64,000 bases of DNA from Nostoc carneum NIES-2107 (lineage in GTDB: Bacteria; Cyanobacteriota; Cyanobacteriia; Cyanobacteriales; Nostocaceae). Position numbers and translations under genes: made by a program. Below the pieces are notes generated by a model that was not told the origin of the DNA, searched no databases, and saw only the letters and a list, made by a program, of their open reading frames with translations. Positions 61,680 through 64,000 of this stretch are shown here, in pieces. The stretch is taken from the NCBI GenBank assembly GCA_002368155.1, contig AP018180.1, positions 2,513,947 to 2,577,946 of the forward strand, given 5' to 3'. Positions within the stretch are counted from its first letter, which is position 1, and the number at the start of each line of letters is the position of its first letter.

Positions 61680-64000
61680 TTAATTAAGTAGTCCAGCAAA
61701 ATAATTTAATGTTGCTGGATAATTCTTAATTAATTCTTGGGTTTTAAGTTCGGTTTCAGATAAACTTTGTTGATGCTCTTGATGTGTTTCTAAATTTTCT
61801 TGCCAAGTTAAATTTTCAATACCAAGTAGTTTAGCTAGCGCATTGGTTGTGGCTGGAGAATTAAACAGAAATTCTCTAATTTTTAACTCATTTTCGCTGA
61901 GTGTTGGTGCAGCCTCAACTTGTTTGACCTGTTCTTTAATTTCAGATTGAGGTTTTGACCAGGCGGGAACCCAGCTATTAAAGCCAGCTAAGTTTTTGGG
62001 GAAATTACTTGAGGCTTCTTTAATTAATGCTTGGAGAATTTGAGCATGGGGTCGCAGTTTAAGAATTAAGCTGGGTAGCCAAGGTAATAAAATTTTATCG
62101 GGAACGGTGGCGAATAATTTACTCAACAGTTCGACAACAAATTTACTAATTCTGGGTGCAAAGGTTAAAGATAAAATAAAGCCATTTAAATATTCGGGGA
62201 AAGATTTAATTAACATTTCGTTGTTAATCACATCATTGAAAAATTCTCGGATTTCTTCTAGTTTTCTTAATGTTAGTAACCATTCAGTTGTCCACAATAA
62301 ACCGATTTTGGCGGGGTCGTCTAAACCTTGGCTGGATTGTTTGACACCGATTAATAATTGACTGCGGTTACAACCGAGAGATAACGCCAAACTTTCCAGG
62401 GTGAAGATAAAATTCAACATCCCGGCGATTTGTTCGGGTGTAGTTCCCCTATCTGCAAAGGCTTGGGGTAATAATGTGGCGTAATGTCCGTAGCCTGTGG
62501 TAACAAAACGTTCTATCCATTGCGGTAAGCCTGTGGGTGTGGCGCGGTAATAATGCACTAGGCGACGGACGCGTTCAAATACTTGGGGTGCATCGCTGAC
62601 ACCTGTTTCTTGTTTGAGGAGAGAAATTGCGTGTTCTCCGAGTTCTTGGGTTAAGCGGAGGCTGCGCGCGTATAAAATGCTATCTTCTGTGGCTTTAAGT
62701 ACATCGCTGGTTTTGGCTTGGGGAGAGAAAGCTGTTTGTTTAAGGCGCTGTTCTAGAACTTGCTCGATGCTGACACCTTCATAACCGAGCATAATAATAT
62801 GGCGCTGGTATTTACCTATGCGAATTTCCCAAGATTCTTGAATTGGCTTTGAACCAAGACTGCGATCGCCCATAATGGGTTTAACAATCGTGTCACCGGA
62901 TAAATAGTACAATCGCCACAGCACATCGGAACAGGGTAAAAGTTCCGGCTGCTGTTTAAAATCCATTAAGGCGCGTTGGTTGGTTTGTGCAAGTAAGTTA
63001 ACACCCAAAGGTTTCAGTCTGTCGTACACATCTTGCGCTAGGGGAGGTAAAGAAGCGTAACCAACCGTACCAATGCGATCGCCTCCGAGTAAAATTTGGC
63101 AAAGTTGGTAAATATTGCGTTTTTTCGGGGTGCGGTCTTTTTCTAAGCAGGTAATTGCTGCATCTTGAAAATCGTAAGGCGTGGGGTGCATCCGATTTCG
63201 CATCCCAGCTAGCAGCATTGAGGTTTGGTAGATGGCGATAGAGTCTGCTGTACTCGCTAAATAGGCATTTTTTCGCGCTAATGCGACAATATCCGCGCAC
63301 CATTGCAATAATTGTTCGGTATCGGCTTTGGCTAGTTCTGGGGGACGAGTTAAAAAGGCGGTGAGGTTGGAATTGGTGGTTGTAACAGGACTTGGCTTTG
63401 TTTTAGTTGCTTTCTCTTCTTTATTGAGTGAAAATCCTTTTAAACCTGTAACCTTGAGATTCTTTTTCCAAGTTGCTTCTGCTAGCGATACTGTACCTGC
63501 TGGGTGATGAAATTGGTATTCAATAGCCGCAAAACTAGAAGGAATTAAACCGTATAACCATTTGGTTTGGGTGCGTTCTGGGATTTCCCAGAGATTATTA
63601 TTAGTAACGCTATATTCTTCTACATCGCTAGCGGAGTGAGCTGCACCACATATATAGATAGCTTCCGATGGTGCAATATTATGCGCCGCCATGTGTTTTT
63701 TCATGGAAGTCCACATATAGCGTTCGCGCTGACGGTCGATTTCGATATCTTTGTCGCGGGTTCCTAAGCGGCGCATTAAGCCACCGATGAGGAACATGAC
63801 TTGGCGGTAAGTATCGTAGTCTGCGCCGATAATTGCTGTTTCTACATATTCATCCCACCATTCCGAAAAGTGGCGGGTATTGGAGTTGCGGAGTAAAAAG
63901 CTTAAAAATTGGTCGAAAGTGGGGATGAGGCTACCGACTTCTACACCTACCGCCGAACCATGCATTTTCGCTTCATCGCTGGGAGGTTCCTCTGACTCTT
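61680..64000 (-). CDS. DUF5682-type protein, 5' end outside the window
   Basis: A large protein of which at least 773 codons are visible; the frame is open to the right edge (EEPPSDEAKMHGSAVGVEVG precedes the first ATG), so the true start lies beyond 64000. The middle has a 'YICGAAHSASDVEEY' segment and long helical regions, and the last 70 residues hold two copies of a 'LSE.ELK..E(L/F)..(N/S)(S/Y)PAT.N..A.LL' motif (about 25 residues), as if a short C-terminal helix pair were duplicated. From the overall sequence I place it in the DUF5682 group, whose genes often lie beside MoxR ATPase, VWA and SWIM genes; those would be past the edge. Function is unknown. Confidence 0.7.
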   Translation of the reverse strand, partial: ESEEPPSDEAKMHGSAVGVEVGSLIPTFDQFLSFLLRNSNTRHFSEWWDEYVETAIIGADYDTYRQVMFLIGGLMRRLGTRDKDIEIDRQRERYMWTSMKKHMAAHNIAPSEAIYICGAAHSASDVEEYSVTNNNLWEIPERTQTKWLYGLIPSSFAAIEYQFHHPAGTVSLAEATWKKNLKVTGLKGFSLNKEEKATKTKPSPVTTTNSNLTAFLTRPPELAKADTEQLLQWCADIVALARKNAYLASTADSIAIYQTSMLLAGMRNRMHPTPYDFQDAAITCLEKDRTPKKRNIYQLCQILLGGDRIGTVGYASLPPLAQDVYDRLKPLGVNLLAQTNQRALMDFKQQPELLPCSDVLWRLYYLSGDTIVKPIMGDRSLGSKPIQESWEIRIGKYQRHIIMLGYEGVSIEQVLEQRLKQTAFSPQAKTSDVLKATEDSILYARSLRLTQELGEHAISLLKQETGVSDAPQVFERVRRLVHYYRATPTGLPQWIERFVTTGYGHYATLLPQAFADRGTTPEQIAGMLNFIFTLESLALSLGCNRSQLLIGVKQSSQGLDDPAKIGLLWTTEWLLTLRKLEEIREFFNDVINNEMLIKSFPEYLNGFILSLTFAPRISKFVVELLSKLFATVPDKILLPWLPSLILKLRPHAQILQALIKEASSNFPKNLAGFNSWVPAWSKPQSEIKEQVKQVEAAPTLSENELKIREFLFNSPATTNALAKLLGIENLTWQENLETHQEHQQSLSETELKTQELIKNYPATLNYFAGLLN

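Overview
The window reads as chromosomal DNA of a filamentous, probably heterocyst-forming cyanobacterium (order Nostocales, Nostoc/Calothrix/Tolypothrix-like). Reasons: very frequent GCGATCGC (HIP1) octamers, many short tandem heptamer-type repeats between genes, abundant small palindromic repeats, and cyanobacterial-style gene content (glycolate dehydrogenase GlcE/GlcF, type II NAD(P)H dehydrogenase, Uma2 proteins, huge STAND/WD40 and hybrid kinase genes). This placement is inference; no rRNA, tRNA or marker gene is present.

Layout. 0-7 kb: the cut 5' part of a P-loop ATPase, then a divergent pair made of a small P-loop ATPase and a 1628-residue TPR-STAND-membrane-WD40 protein. 7-10 kb: a convergent NarL-type histidine kinase/response regulator pair. 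10-16.5 kb: cobU, hypothetical genes, two family-2 glycosyltransferases with a hexapeptide acetyltransferase (surface polysaccharide), and a D-2-hydroxyacid dehydrogenase. 17-23.5 kb: a hybrid kinase behind an orphan ABC-type substrate-binding lipoprotein, then a membrane desaturase and a 57-residue membrane protein. 23.6-32.9 kb: a cyclase-ATPase-TPR protein, a spore-photoproduct-lyase-like radical SAM enzyme, a secreted cupin, an alpha-amylase, a small Cys-rich protein and a GNAT acetyltransferase. 33-38.6 kb: a coiled-coil/TPR membrane protein and a CHAT (caspase-like) plus NB-ARC-WD40 gene split by a single frame change inside an A9 run. 39-43.3 kb: a membrane protein and a nucleoside salvage set (nucleoside hydrolase, FCY1-type cytosine deaminase, ribokinase). 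43.5-50.6 kb: NDH-2, an ArsR/SRPBCC operon with a striking nested operator, and a two-gene kinase operon. 51.4-54.3 kb: glcE-glcF. 54.7-64 kb: a GPH-family symporter, a phosphoribosyltransferase, a Uma2 gene split by an IS1-family element, an AEC transporter, a VanY-like carboxypeptidase, a secreted protein, and a DUF5682-type gene running off the right edge.

The intergenic DNA is rich in structure. There are two clear non-autonomous element families: a 126-bp one with 18-bp ends and 10-bp target duplications, and a ~100-bp one with a covarying hairpin, of which one copy lies inside a palindrome. A third likely family, a 106-bp repeat present twice without mismatch, and five loci with tandem repeats of 21, 42 or 63 bp add to this. 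The best candidates for an undescribed system are the CHAT/NB-ARC/WD40 gene with its possible -1 slippage switch and near-identical WD40 units, and the two-ATPase STAND pair at the left end.
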